Notes under the pieces: model-generated
Seen by the model: only the letters and a program-made list of their open reading frames with translations
Told to the model about the DNA's origin: nothing
Databases searched by the model: none
NCBI GenBank assembly: GCA_001970855.1
Contig: LSSN01005567.1
Span: 1-10,722, forward strand
Source of the DNA: Smittium culicis
Taxonomy: Eukaryota > Kickxellomycota > Harpellomycetes > Harpellales > Legeriomycetaceae
Direction of reading: 5' to 3'
DNA length: 10,722 nt
Shown: one piece after another, positions 1-7,216 of the stretch
Layout: each line of letters opens with the position of its first letter
How positions within the stretch are numbered: the stretch's first letter is position 1
Translations under genes and position numbers: made by a program

Positions 1-407
1 TTTCCTATTTCGCAGTATTACTTTTACTCATAAATCAACTTTGAAAATATCATCAAATTAATTATCTGATACATCCAAAAGCTTAACCAAAAAAAAATTG
101 GCAAATAGAATTCCCAAGAAAAAAAAACTCCATCTATACCAAGATTATCCCATATATAATAATATTGCAAACATATTTATCCTTATACAAAATAGCTTGT
201 TTAGGACTATAATTTTTTTAATAGTTCTAATTGGATACTCAAGAAAGCTCAGATATTTCCTCAAATTGTAATTTTCCTAGAAGCTCTTAGTTTATTAAAC
301 GTTTAAGCTATTATTTTAAATCAAATATAATAAAATATATACAATTCGAGTAAAAAATGAGTTTTGAAACTAGTTATTTTAATTGATAAAATATATTTTA
401 TTAACTA
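1..407. other. AT-rich non-coding DNA, nothing recognised
   Basis: This stretch is very rich in A and T, with many short homopolymers and stop codons in all frames. I see no coding frame, RNA gene or terminal inverted repeat in it. It is probably decayed intergenic or transposon-derived DNA, but the sequence alone does not show which. Confidence 0.5.
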
Positions 408-588
408 TTAACCGATTCCCAGGATTGTAAAATAATTTTGATCCTCAAATTTAGCTAACTAGAGTCATTAAAAACATTTTAATTCATAGAATTAAGCATT
501 TATTGGTATATTTTAGATTAGCTGAAAATAATAAACATCATTATAAATAACATACTTGATTCTAAATAATGTTCTTAATTATAAATAA
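408..588 (-). repeat. Decayed TTAA MITE copy, reverse orientation
   Basis: The left edge reads TTAACCGATTCCCAGG, a worn version of the TTAACCCTTTCCCGGG terminus of the family whose best copies are at 4818-5013 and 6040-6237. It is followed by a TTTTGATC motif and, further in, by a TTGGTATATT motif and a run resembling the reverse complement of the family's TTATTATTTGCTG. The right terminus is not clear and may run into the decayed coding fragment. Assignment rests on motif order, not on full-length identity. Confidence 0.5.
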
Positions 589-785
589 TCCAGCGTTCGA
601 CGCATTACGGAACTCAGCCGTTTATCTTCTTGTTGTAGGAGAGCCAAGTATTGCATTCCCACGTTTGGGTAGGAGCCTATTTTTTATTAATCCTGTTAGA
701 TGTAGGCTCTGACTAGGAGCTCAATGATCTCAACGAATTCAATTTTGTTGGAACGAGCTTAATTCAATGACTGATTGTAACTTCA
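579..785 (-). pseudogene. Decayed protein-coding fragment, family not recognised
   Basis: This is a compositional island, clearly richer in G and C than the DNA on either side. On the minus strand one frame reads protein-like sequence: NKIEFVEIIELLVRAYI, then stops, then IGSYPNVGMQYLALLQQEDK, RLSSVMRRTLDYL and a terminal stop at 579-581. Codons between about 675 and 700 are broken by three stops. The island continues to about 885, where another minus-strand frame reads SSAGLLAAYLKVYVINL followed by PTKRSTQALLQVEWMTEVTI, so at least one frameshift is implied. The amphipathic, Leu/Glu/Arg-rich style could suit a retroelement Gag-like protein or a cellular gene; I cannot tell which. No start, promoter or motif of a known family is seen. 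It is best read as the relic of a gene or transposon ORF that lost function and is drifting toward the AT-rich background. Confidence 0.45.
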
Positions 786-1029
786 GTCATCCATTCTACT
801 TGAAGCAATGCCTGGGTGGATCTTTTGGTTGGTAAATTGATCACATATACCTTAAGGTACGCAGCCAGTAGACCAGCAGAAGAATTTATTAGAATTAGAA
901 TATTATTTTTTTATGCCTTGCATCAAATTTAATATTTTTAAATTTATTATACATTTTATTTTATTGTTATCGTACCAATAAAATTCAGTAATTAAAAAAA
1001 AAGAATTTTAAATAATTTATTTGAAATAA

Positions 1030-1078
1030 TGTTAAAAAAATCAATTTTTTTTAAGAGTGTGTTACAAGAAACGGTTAA
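1030..1078 (-). repeat. End fragment of a TTAA MITE, reverse orientation
   Basis: The stretch ends in ATCAATTTTTTTTAAGAGTG, then GTTACAAGAAACGGTTAA. This matches the reverse complement of the family's left end (CACTCTTTAAAAAAATC preceded by TTAACCCTTTCCCG). TTAA closes it at 1075-1078. The rest of the copy, to the left, is too worn to delimit. Confidence 0.5.
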
Positions 1079-1828
1079 CTGATCTTTGCAATCATTTAAA
1101 ATTTATTTACTAATAAAGTAAAGCTTGTAAAAAAGATAACTTTAACATAATAAGTCCACATATTCAAAATAATCACCATTGTATTGCCATAAAGTTAATG
1201 AAAGCTACTATTTTAGTTTAATTATTATTATTATTTTTAATTCACGGAAATGGTCCGAGTCTATCAAAAGTGATTGTATGGGAGATTCTTTATGAAGGAG
1301 TCTATTTATAGTGTAAAGTATCACAGTGAATAAAATCGCATAATCGATTAATTGCCAATGAGCAAAATCTTTCTTTTTTATAGCTAAATAAAAATTTAAT
1401 AATTAAAAGAATAAATAGAAAAATCAAAATGCCTTTTCAATACTTTCAATAATATTTACATTTTACAATTCCCAAGCCAATTAAATTAAACTGCAACAAA
1501 GTGATTTTTTCGTCCAGAATCCCCCATATCGCTTAAAATAAGCTTTTATGCATTACTGTAAGTTTTACTATAGCTATGAGAATATAATAAATGGACCAAG
1601 GTTACTATTTGCTAAATATTTACAGTCAATTTAATATCTAGTCTATAGTTTTACTGAAATGATAAGCACCAAGTTGAATTTCTCACAATGTAATTTATTA
1701 AAGAAAAAACGTGGTAATAACTGTAGCAAGAACTAGATGTGTTAAAAGATATATTTTATTGGCTAAAACTGATTAGTTGATACTTAACATTAGAACAAAG
1801 TAGACAAGCGAATTTATTATTTGACAGT
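1079..1828. other. AT-rich non-coding stretch with one arm of a dispersed repeat
   Basis: No coding frame or RNA gene is apparent. The part at about 1408-1531 matches 2319-2431, described separately. The remainder is AT-rich sequence without termini that I can assign. Confidence 0.45.
1408..1531 (+). repeat. Dispersed direct repeat, copy 1
   Basis: Shared blocks with the second copy near 2319-2431 are, in order, AAAAATCAAAAT, CCTTT, CTGCAACAAAG (starting 1491) and a TTCAGAATC-like stretch (CCAGAATCCCCCATATCG here, TTCAGAATCTCCCAAATC there). The anchor CTGCAACAAA lies exactly 900 bases from its partner. The unit does not carry the TTAA MITE termini. A larger older duplication or a second transposon family would both explain it. 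Confidence 0.45.
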
Positions 1829-2013
1829 TTATAAGTTTCCCATACAACACTCGTAAAAAAACGATTTTCTGATTCTTATGTGATTTATAAACCAATTAAT
1901 TATTTGCTATTATTATTTTAAACCAATAAATGTTTGATTCTCGGAATTAAAATTTTTTATTGAATATAGTTGCTATATTTTTAGGTCAAATATAGCCTAC
2001 TTTCCGGGAAATC
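1829..2013 (+). repeat. Decayed TTAA MITE copy, forward orientation
   Basis: The copy opens TTATAAGTTTCCCATACAAC, then ACTCGTAAAAAAACGATTTT. Family landmarks then follow in order: GATTTATAA, TTATTTGCTATTATTATTTT, ACCAATAA, CTCGGAATTAAA, GTTGCTATATTT, GGTCAAATATAGCCTAC, and finally TTTCCGGGAAAT. Length and landmark order match the intact copies, but both TTAA sites and the outer terminal bases have decayed. Confidence 0.65.
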
Positions 2014-2318
2014 GATAGTGATATAGACTACATTATTAATATTTAATCGAATTATTGAAGATATTCGCAAGCGTCCCAGTTAAAATAAATAGTAATTATA
2101 ATTTTACTTTCAGTTATAATTTTGTTTATCCTAAAAACAATATAAGTAACTTTTAACATTCCAAAATCATTTAAATTCCAAAAAATATGGCAGATTCTAA
2201 AAGATGAGAGCGCTTTTAGGCATATTGGATTATAGTGTAAAAAGTTTATAAGTATTTATTATTCAAAATAGAAATACTACGATTGTTTTTTTTTAAAATA
2301 ATACTTTTTAAATGATAC

Positions 2319-2431
2319 GAGTAAATAAAAAAATCAAAATTCCTTTCGAAATTATTTAAATTTTAAAATATTCGGTTCAATAATTTCAAGCTGCAACAAA
2401 GATCTTTCATTGTTCAGAATCTCCCAAATCA
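2319..2431 (+). repeat. Dispersed direct repeat, copy 2
   Basis: This is the partner of 1408-1531, with the same block order (AAAAAATCAAAATTCCTTT, CTGCAACAAAG at 2391, TTCAGAATCTCCCAAATC). The two copies have diverged by substitutions and small indels, so the duplication is not recent. Confidence 0.45.
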
Positions 2432-2459
2432 AAATTAAACTGAAATATTTTATTGATTA

Positions 2460-2654
2460 TTAGCTCTTTTCCGGAAATAGACTGTTTTTGATCTACAAAA
2501 TTTATCCAACTGGATACTATAAAAATAGCTTAATTCCAAATATCAATAAATAATTGGTATATTATAGATTATCAGTAATTATCAATTGTAATTATAAATC
2601 ATAATGAATCTATTAATATATACATTACAATAATGTTGGGTGGGAAAGGGCTAA
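2460..2654 (-). repeat. TTAA MITE copy, reverse orientation, complete but worn
   Basis: The left end reads TTAGCTCTTTTCCGGAAATA followed by GACTGTTTTTGATCTAC, the reverse complement of the family's right end (GGGTCAAAAATAGTCTACC plus terminus). Reverse-complement landmarks continue through TATCCAACTGG, AATTCC, TTGGTATATTATAG and ATAAATCATAATGAATC. The right end is GTGGGAAAGGGCTAA. At 195 bp it has the family length, with TTAG and CTAA as one-base variants of the TTAA sites. Confidence 0.65.
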
Positions 2655-2716
2655 AGGATCAAAAGTATAATATGCTATTTATAAAATTTTTTTTTAACAG
2701 TGAATTTTAAACTGTA

Positions 2717-2888
2717 TTATTCTTTCCCAAATGGTAGAATAATTAAGATCTTCAATACCGTACAAATGGCATAAAATAAAATAACTTAGTCCCAATACTT
2801 AATCAAATGGTGTTTTGCTGGTATTAAACAGCAAAAAATTAATATTTATAAACCGCTTTTTTTTTTTTTGCCTCAGGGAGGTTATTAA
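2717..2888 (-). repeat. Decayed TTAA MITE copy, reverse orientation
   Basis: The left end TTATTCTTTCCCAAATGGTA is followed by GAATAATTAAGATC, a worn form of the reversed right terminus. The middle holds CTGGTATTAAACAGCAAA and TTTATAAACC. The right end CAGGGAGGTTATTAA resembles the closing terminus. A poly-T run at about 2858-2869 replaces the usual T/A block. Boundaries are approximate. Confidence 0.45.
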
Positions 2889-3672
2889 ACATAATTAAAA
2901 AACTTATAAACCGTTAACTAATAAATATATGGGAGGTTATTTCATGAGACAGAATTTTTGCTAGCTACTTTTTCAAACTAATCTACTTTACCACTATTTA
3001 AAATACCGATTAGATAGTTCTTTCAAATAAATTCTTAATAAATAACTAATATTTCTATCTAATATCAAAACACCAAATAAAATGGCTAGTAAATAAAGCT
3101 GATAGTATTATAAATAATCTCACGCGCTAAAATATTTTTTAAAAGTATTAGAAAATTAAGGGTTAATAATATTCAATTAAGTATGATATTACAACAAATT
3201 TAACAAAATATAAAAATAATTATTTTTCTAATTTTTTTGATCAAAAATTTATTTTTTATAGTATATTTCCAAAAATTCAGGAAATATAATTTTTAAAAGA
3301 TATTTAAACTCTTTTTCGTTCAAAATTCTTTAAAAAAATGAATTTGTTGAAAAGTTTATATCTTTAAAAGTGGTAATATTATTATATGTTTTTTGTTCAT
3401 AAAAAGTTATCATTTTTTGCGAAATTTGGTCTTAAGATACTTTTTTATAACGCAAAAGGTCGCGTTGGTAGATAAAAAACAATATACCACCTTGAAAGGG
3501 GGTAAATAAATGCACTAAATATAAATTATTTTTATAAATTCTACATTTAGACTTTCAAAGGGATCTTGCACAAAAAAATTCTAAAAATTAAATAATTGGA
3601 TTATCATCTAAATTTCAAAACTATTTAAAAATTTGCATATTTTTACCATGGTTTTTAACATTTATCTGCTAT
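2889..3672. other. AT-rich non-coding stretch
   Basis: No gene, RNA or complete element is seen. The segment at about 3462-3508 (TTGGTAGATAAAAAACAAT, then ACCACCTTGAAAGGGGGTAA) may be the right end of a further decayed MITE copy, but no matching left end was found. The rest has stops in every frame. Confidence 0.4.
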
Positions 3673-3866
3673 TTATCCATTTTCCGTTCAACGCTCTTAA
3701 AAAAACGATTTTATTGATTCGCTTATGATCTATAATTAAATTTATTAATTTCAGATATTTAAATCAAACCAATAATTTTTACAGACTTGGAATTTTATTA
3801 TTTTTTTCGGATTCAATTGGTAATGTTTCATAGATCAAAAAATTTCTACCATTATGGAAGGATTAT
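3673..3866 (+). repeat. TTAA MITE copy, forward, flanked by TTAT on both sides
   Basis: It starts TTATCCATTTTCCGTTCAAC, then GCTCTTAAAAAAACGATTTT. It runs through the family landmarks (TTATGATCTATAA, ACCAATAA, TTGGAATT, ATTCAATTGG, TAGATCAAAAAATTTCTACC) and ends ATTATGGAAGGATTAT. The length is 194 bp. Both edges now read TTAT where the family has TTAA. Confidence 0.65.
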
Positions 3867-3943
3867 CTCTTTGCAGTACGACGGCATTTGAATAAATCAA
3901 TTAATTGATTCGTTTATGATTAATTATATATTTTTTTATAAGC

Positions 3944-4116
3944 TTATCCGTTTCCCGGGCGGAAAGTCTAATTTTGATCGACCTAATGTGAAAACTGTAT
4001 TATAAAATTATACTTTAATTCCGAAGCCTTTAGAACCATTTGATTATTGAGTAATAATAGAAAATACCAAACTTTATTTTAAATCATAAAAGAATAATTA
4101 AATTTGATTTTATTAG
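3944..4116 (-). repeat. TTAA MITE copy, reverse orientation
   Basis: The left end reads TTATCCGTTTCCCGGGCGGA followed by AAGTCTAATTTTGATCGACC, a clear reverse complement of the family's right end including the CCGCCCGGGAAA terminus. Further landmarks are TTTAATTCCGAAGCC, AATACCAA and TAAATCATAAAAGAATAAT. Its right edge meets the left edge of the next copy at TTAG (4113-4116), so two copies stand back to back with one site between them. Confidence 0.65.
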
Positions 4117-4307
4117 CTCTTTCCCATATAACACACTTAAAACTAAATAATTTTAGATTCGCTTATGACTTATAAGTAATCTTATTATTTGCTGATATTT
4201 ACAAATTACCAACATTTCTTAAGGTCTAGGAATTAAATGATTATATTTGAACTCAGTTGGCTAAATCTGATGGGTCAAAGACAGTTTACTTCCTGGGAAA
4301 GGTTTAA
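4113..4307 (+). repeat. TTAA MITE copy, forward, sharing a TTAA with the next copy
   Basis: It begins TTAGCTCTTTCCCATATAAC and ends TTCCTGGGAAAGGTTTAA. Internal landmarks are GATTCGCTTATGACTTATAA, TTATTATTTGCTGATATTTA, TAGGAATTAAATGA, CAGTTGGCTAAATC and TGATGGGTCAAAGACAGTTT. Its closing TTAA (4304-4307) is also the opening TTAA of the following copy, so the pair lies head to tail without spacer. Confidence 0.7.
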
Positions 4308-4500
4308 CCTTTTCCCGTCCACCGCTCTTTAAAAAAATAAAATTTATGATTCGTTTATGATTTATAAGTAAATTTATTATTTGCTGTAATTATACAGCAG
4401 GGTAATAATTCTTAATTCCTGGGGATTAAGGATTTATAACTGAGCATCATTGGCTATATCTGGTGGGCCAAAAATAGTCTACTGCCCGTTAAAGGGTTAA
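4304..4500 (+). repeat. TTAA MITE copy, forward, well preserved
   Basis: It opens TTAACCTTTTCCCGTCCACC, then GCTCTTTAAAAAAATAAAAT, and closes TAGTCTACTGCCCGTTAAAG followed by GGTTAA. The length is 197 bp. The middle carries GATTCGTTTATGATTTATAA and TTTATTATTTGCTGTAATTA, the most conserved part of the family. No coding capacity is present, so it must be a non-autonomous element if mobile. Confidence 0.75.
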
Positions 4501-4520
4501 TAGTGTTAGCCGGGAGACGG

Positions 4521-4716
4521 TTAAACCTTTCCCGTTCAATACTCTTTAAATAATTCAATTTAATGATTCGATAGTGATTTATAAGAAATTTTATCATCTG
4601 ATTTTATTTTACATTATTCAATGATTCTCAATGCCTCGGAATTATAGCATTTTAATTGAACGCTGTTAGATATATCTGGTGGGTCAAAAATAGTCTACTG
4701 CGCGTGAAAGGGTTAA
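4521..4716 (+). repeat. TTAA MITE copy, forward, well preserved
   Basis: It opens TTAAACCTTTCCCGTTCAAT and closes TACTGCGCGTGAAAGGGTTAA, with TTAA at 4521-4524 and 4713-4716 (196 bp). Internal landmarks CTCGGAATTATAGC, CTGTTAGATATATCTGG and GGGTCAAAAATAGTC are intact. Only 20 bases separate it from the previous copy. Confidence 0.75.
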
Positions 4717-4720
4717 TAAA

Positions 4721-4817
4721 TTACCCTTTTCTGTCCAACACTCTTCTAAAAAATTAATTTTATGATTCGTGTACGATTAATAATGAAATTTACTATTTGC
4801 TGATATCTGGGATCTTC
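4721..4817 (+). repeat. Left half of a TTAA MITE, truncated
   Basis: It begins TTACCCTTTTCTGTCCAACA and continues through GATTCGTGTACGATTAATAA and TTTACTATTTGCTGATATC, then stops matching the family. The right half is absent at this point and the next complete copy begins at 4818. A family right half without a left half occurs at about 5188-5294. Confidence 0.65.
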
Positions 4818-5013
4818 TTAACCCTTTCCCGTTCAACACTCTTTAAAAAAATCAATTTTATGATTCGTTTACGATTTATAAACAAGTTTATTATTTGCTG
4901 TTATTATGTAATATACCAATATCGTTTAAAATCTCGGAATTAAAGTATTTTATCTGAATTCTGTTGGCTATATATTTGGGTCAAAAATAATCTACCGCTC
5001 GGGAAAGGGTTAA
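4818..5013 (+). repeat. TTAA MITE copy, forward, reference-quality
   Basis: This is one of the two best copies. It starts TTAACCCTTTCCCGTTCAAC and ends CCGCTCGGGAAAGGGTTAA, giving a perfect 14-bp inverted repeat that includes TTAA on each side; the length is 196 bp. TTAA flanks and termini beginning CCC are typical of piggyBac-superfamily elements. The body has no open frame of note, so it would depend on a transposase supplied elsewhere. Removing it with one TTAA leaves ATCTTC-TTAA-AAGAAGCG as the probable empty site. Confidence 0.8.
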
Positions 5014-5187
5014 AAGAAGCGAAACCTTTTTTCTTGGAAATTCTATTTGCTTATCTGAATTAGATAGAGCTAATAAGTATATTATTTAATTCATTCGATA
5101 CAGTTATCTAATATGATTTAAAATTAAACTATTATGAGCAGGAAAAATTTAATGTTACAAGTTCTTCATCTCCAAATAATCTCCCAT

Positions 5188-5294
5188 TTTGCAAAATACC
5201 AATATCTCTCTAGGCCTAGGAACTAATCGTTTTTCATTTAACGCAGTTGGCTATATTTATGGTCCAAAAATAGTCACCACCCATGAAAGGGTAA
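5188..5294 (+). repeat. Right half of a TTAA MITE
   Basis: From CAAAATACCAATATCTCTCT onward the family's right half is recognisable: TAGGAACTAATCG, GCAGTTGGCTATATTTATGG, TCCAAAAATAGTCACCACCC and the end ATGAAAGGGTAAA. No family left half precedes it. It may be the other part of the copy truncated at 4817, or an independent fragment. Confidence 0.6.
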
Positions 5295-6039
5295 AGAAAT
5301 ACCATTAAATAAATCCTCCTCATAATTTTATTATTATTACTGAAACCAATTTGACAATTTTAATTTATAGTAAAAATTCTATCGCCTGGGAAATGGATCA
5401 GAGAAGCGGTTCTTTTTCTTTAATATTTCATTTTATATAATTATCGGAATAGACCGTTTTTCGAATCGGATGCTCCATTTTATAAGTATATCAATTATGT
5501 TATAGTAAAAATAGCTTAAGTTATTAAGAAAATAATATATTTTGGGATATTCTAGGGGAATTGGAGCTTTTTTTCTTTGAAGTTATATTTTCTTATGTGA
5601 ATTACAAAAATCTATTGTTGTGCCATGTAAACCACTCGACGATACTTTCTAATTGAATCTAAAATAAAGGATACACATTAAGGAAAAATTAAGCAAAAAA
5701 ATTTATGCTATTAGAAATGTTTTCCTTAATAATAGGCGCCATTTCTTGAAATGTTCTTGATTTATACAAATTATAGACCAAGTAAACTTTTGAAGAGCTT
5801 CTAAGATTTGTTACTAAGTTATAAAAAATGTATTCAATTGTATAAAATATTGTATTGAATTATAACTAAATATTTGAGAATAATCAAGTAAATACTTTTG
5901 CTAAATTCATGAGCTATCCGAGTATTATATAACAAATAGAATTTTTATGAACTGATAAAGATCTCTAGAACTTATTTCTAAATTATTTTCATTTTATCGG
6001 TAAGGAGTTAATTTTATTTTAGGTAAATATCTAAATCAT
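5295..6039. other. AT-rich stretch with worn repeat fragments
   Basis: No gene is seen. About 5380-5397 (TCTATCGCCTGGGAAATGGA) looks like a worn MITE right end. It is followed by AGAAGCGGTTCTTTTTCTT, which also follows the intact copy ending at 5013 (AGAAGCGAAACCTTTTTTCTT). A third similar block lies near 5563 (GGAGCTTTTTTTCTTTGAAG). From about 5443, CGGAATAGACCGTTTTTCGA may begin a worn reverse copy. The segment 5620-6039 shows nothing that I can name. Confidence 0.4.
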
Positions 6040-6237
6040 TTAACCCTTTCCCGTCCAGCACTCTTTGAAAAAAATCAAACTCTTGATTTGTTTATGATTT
6101 ATTAGTATAATTATTATTTGCAGCTATATTACAATATAACAATGATTCGAAAGGCTTCGGAAATAATTTACTTTTAATGAATATAATTTACTAAATTTAC
6201 AAGATCAAAAATAGTCTACCACACGGGAAAGGGTTAA
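6040..6237 (+). repeat. TTAA MITE copy, forward, reference-quality
   Basis: It starts TTAACCCTTTCCCGTCCAGC and ends TACCACACGGGAAAGGGTTAA. The terminal inverted repeat is 15 bp including TTAA (TTAACCCTTTCCCGT), and the length is 198 bp. Internal landmarks match the other copies, including GATTTGTTTATGATTTATTA, CAATATAACAATGATTCG and GATCAAAAATAGTCTACC. The body has diverged noticeably while the termini have not. Confidence 0.8.
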
Positions 6238-6261
6238 CAAGGCAAATGTTAGACGATCTAT

Positions 6262-6424
6262 ACCTTTCGCTGGCGATAGACTGTTATTGACGTACAAAAT
6301 ATAGCCAAAAGCATTCAATAAAATGCTTTAATTCCGCTGAGATCTCTTTTATAAGTTTATTGTAAATAACTATCAATAATAAATATACTCATAAATCATA
6401 AACGAATAAATAAACTGTATTTTT
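6262..6424 (-). repeat. Decayed TTAA MITE copy, reverse orientation
   Basis: CTATACCTTTCGCTGGCGAT followed by AGACTGTTATTGACGTACAA is a worn reversed right end. ATATAGCCAAAAGCATTCAA, TTTAATTCCG and ATAAATCATAAACGAATAAA follow in the order expected for the reversed element. The right edge merges with the next copy at TTAA 6425-6428. Confidence 0.55.
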
Positions 6425-6612
6425 TTAACCCTTTCATATGCGGTAGATTATTTTTGGTCTACATAATATATCCAACTGTGAAAAATTAAAATACAATAAT
6501 TCAGAGGTTTAATGAAATATTGGTATTTTGTATTATAGCAGAAATAATAAACTTTCTTATAAATCAAAAACGAATCATTAAATTGATTTTTTTTAAAGAG
6601 TGTTAGGGTTAT
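6425..6612 (-). repeat. TTAA MITE copy, reverse orientation, small terminal deletion
   Basis: It opens TTAACCCTTTCATATGCGGT, then AGATTATTTTTGGTCTAC, and continues through TATCCAACTGTG, TATTGGTATTTTGTATTATA and CGAATCATTAAATTGATTTT. At the far end the expected terminus is shortened: AGAGTGTT runs directly into AGGGTTAT, with the bases expected between (GAACGGGAA in the consensus of other copies) missing. This copy therefore has one intact and one damaged terminus. Confidence 0.7.
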
Positions 6613-7143
6613 AGGCGTTATATAAACGTGTAATTTATTGTGTGTTTAATGAGAATAAAAATGGTAATAAATTGAAAAAATAAAATTTTAGAGGCTAATA
6701 GATAAACTATAAAAGAATAATAGTATCGTAATGCCGGTTAATAATCCAATTATTAATTGCTTTCTAATTAATCTATCATTATTAATCTCGATTACTTTAT
6801 CACATAAAATATGTATATTAAGCCTACTATTATTAAAGTTCAACAGTTTATCACACTCTTCTATTTGTGACAGCCAATAAATATGTAATTTTTCAAGATT
6901 ACAAATATCAGTATGTTTTTAAGCTCATGGTTTATTAATAGAAATATTTTAAATGCTAAAGATTTTATAATTTAATATAATTAGTTATTGTAGATTATAT
7001 AACATATAAAACTTAAGAGCGATTTTGTAGCCACAGCTAAAAAATAGAAGAAATTTTGAGCTAACAAAAATAGTTTTGAAAATAAAATATAAAAGCGTAA
7101 ATGTCATATAAACTTTTTAAAAACCAACTGCAATATATATATC
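6613..7143. other. AT-rich intergenic DNA upstream of the secreted-protein gene
   Basis: No coding frame, RNA gene or MITE terminus is seen. The region must include whatever upstream control the gene at 7217 has, but apart from a candidate TATA element at 7144 no site can be named. Confidence 0.45.
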
Positions 7144-7149
7144 TATAAA
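7144..7149 (+). promoter_or_regulatory. Candidate TATA box
   Basis: TATAAA (in CTATAAAAG) lies 73 bases before the ATG at 7217 and is followed by a pyrimidine-rich stretch TTTATTTTCCTTTTC, a plausible core promoter arrangement. In DNA this rich in A and T, such hexamers are common by chance, and a second TATAAA sits at 7186-7192. Confidence 0.25.
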
Positions 7150-7216
7150 AGTTATTTATTTTCCTTTTCAAACATATCTGCATATTTTATAAATTTACGC
7201 TTTTTATACTATAAAA

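Noticed and set aside
579..885. A structured RNA gene such as 5S rRNA or a tRNA in the GC-richer island
   Set aside because: I found no 5S consensus or tRNA boxes, and minus-strand translation looks protein-like.
408..6612. CRISPR-like array
   Set aside because: The repeats are ~195 bp, inverted as well as direct, TTAA-flanked and irregularly spaced, unlike short regular CRISPR repeats.
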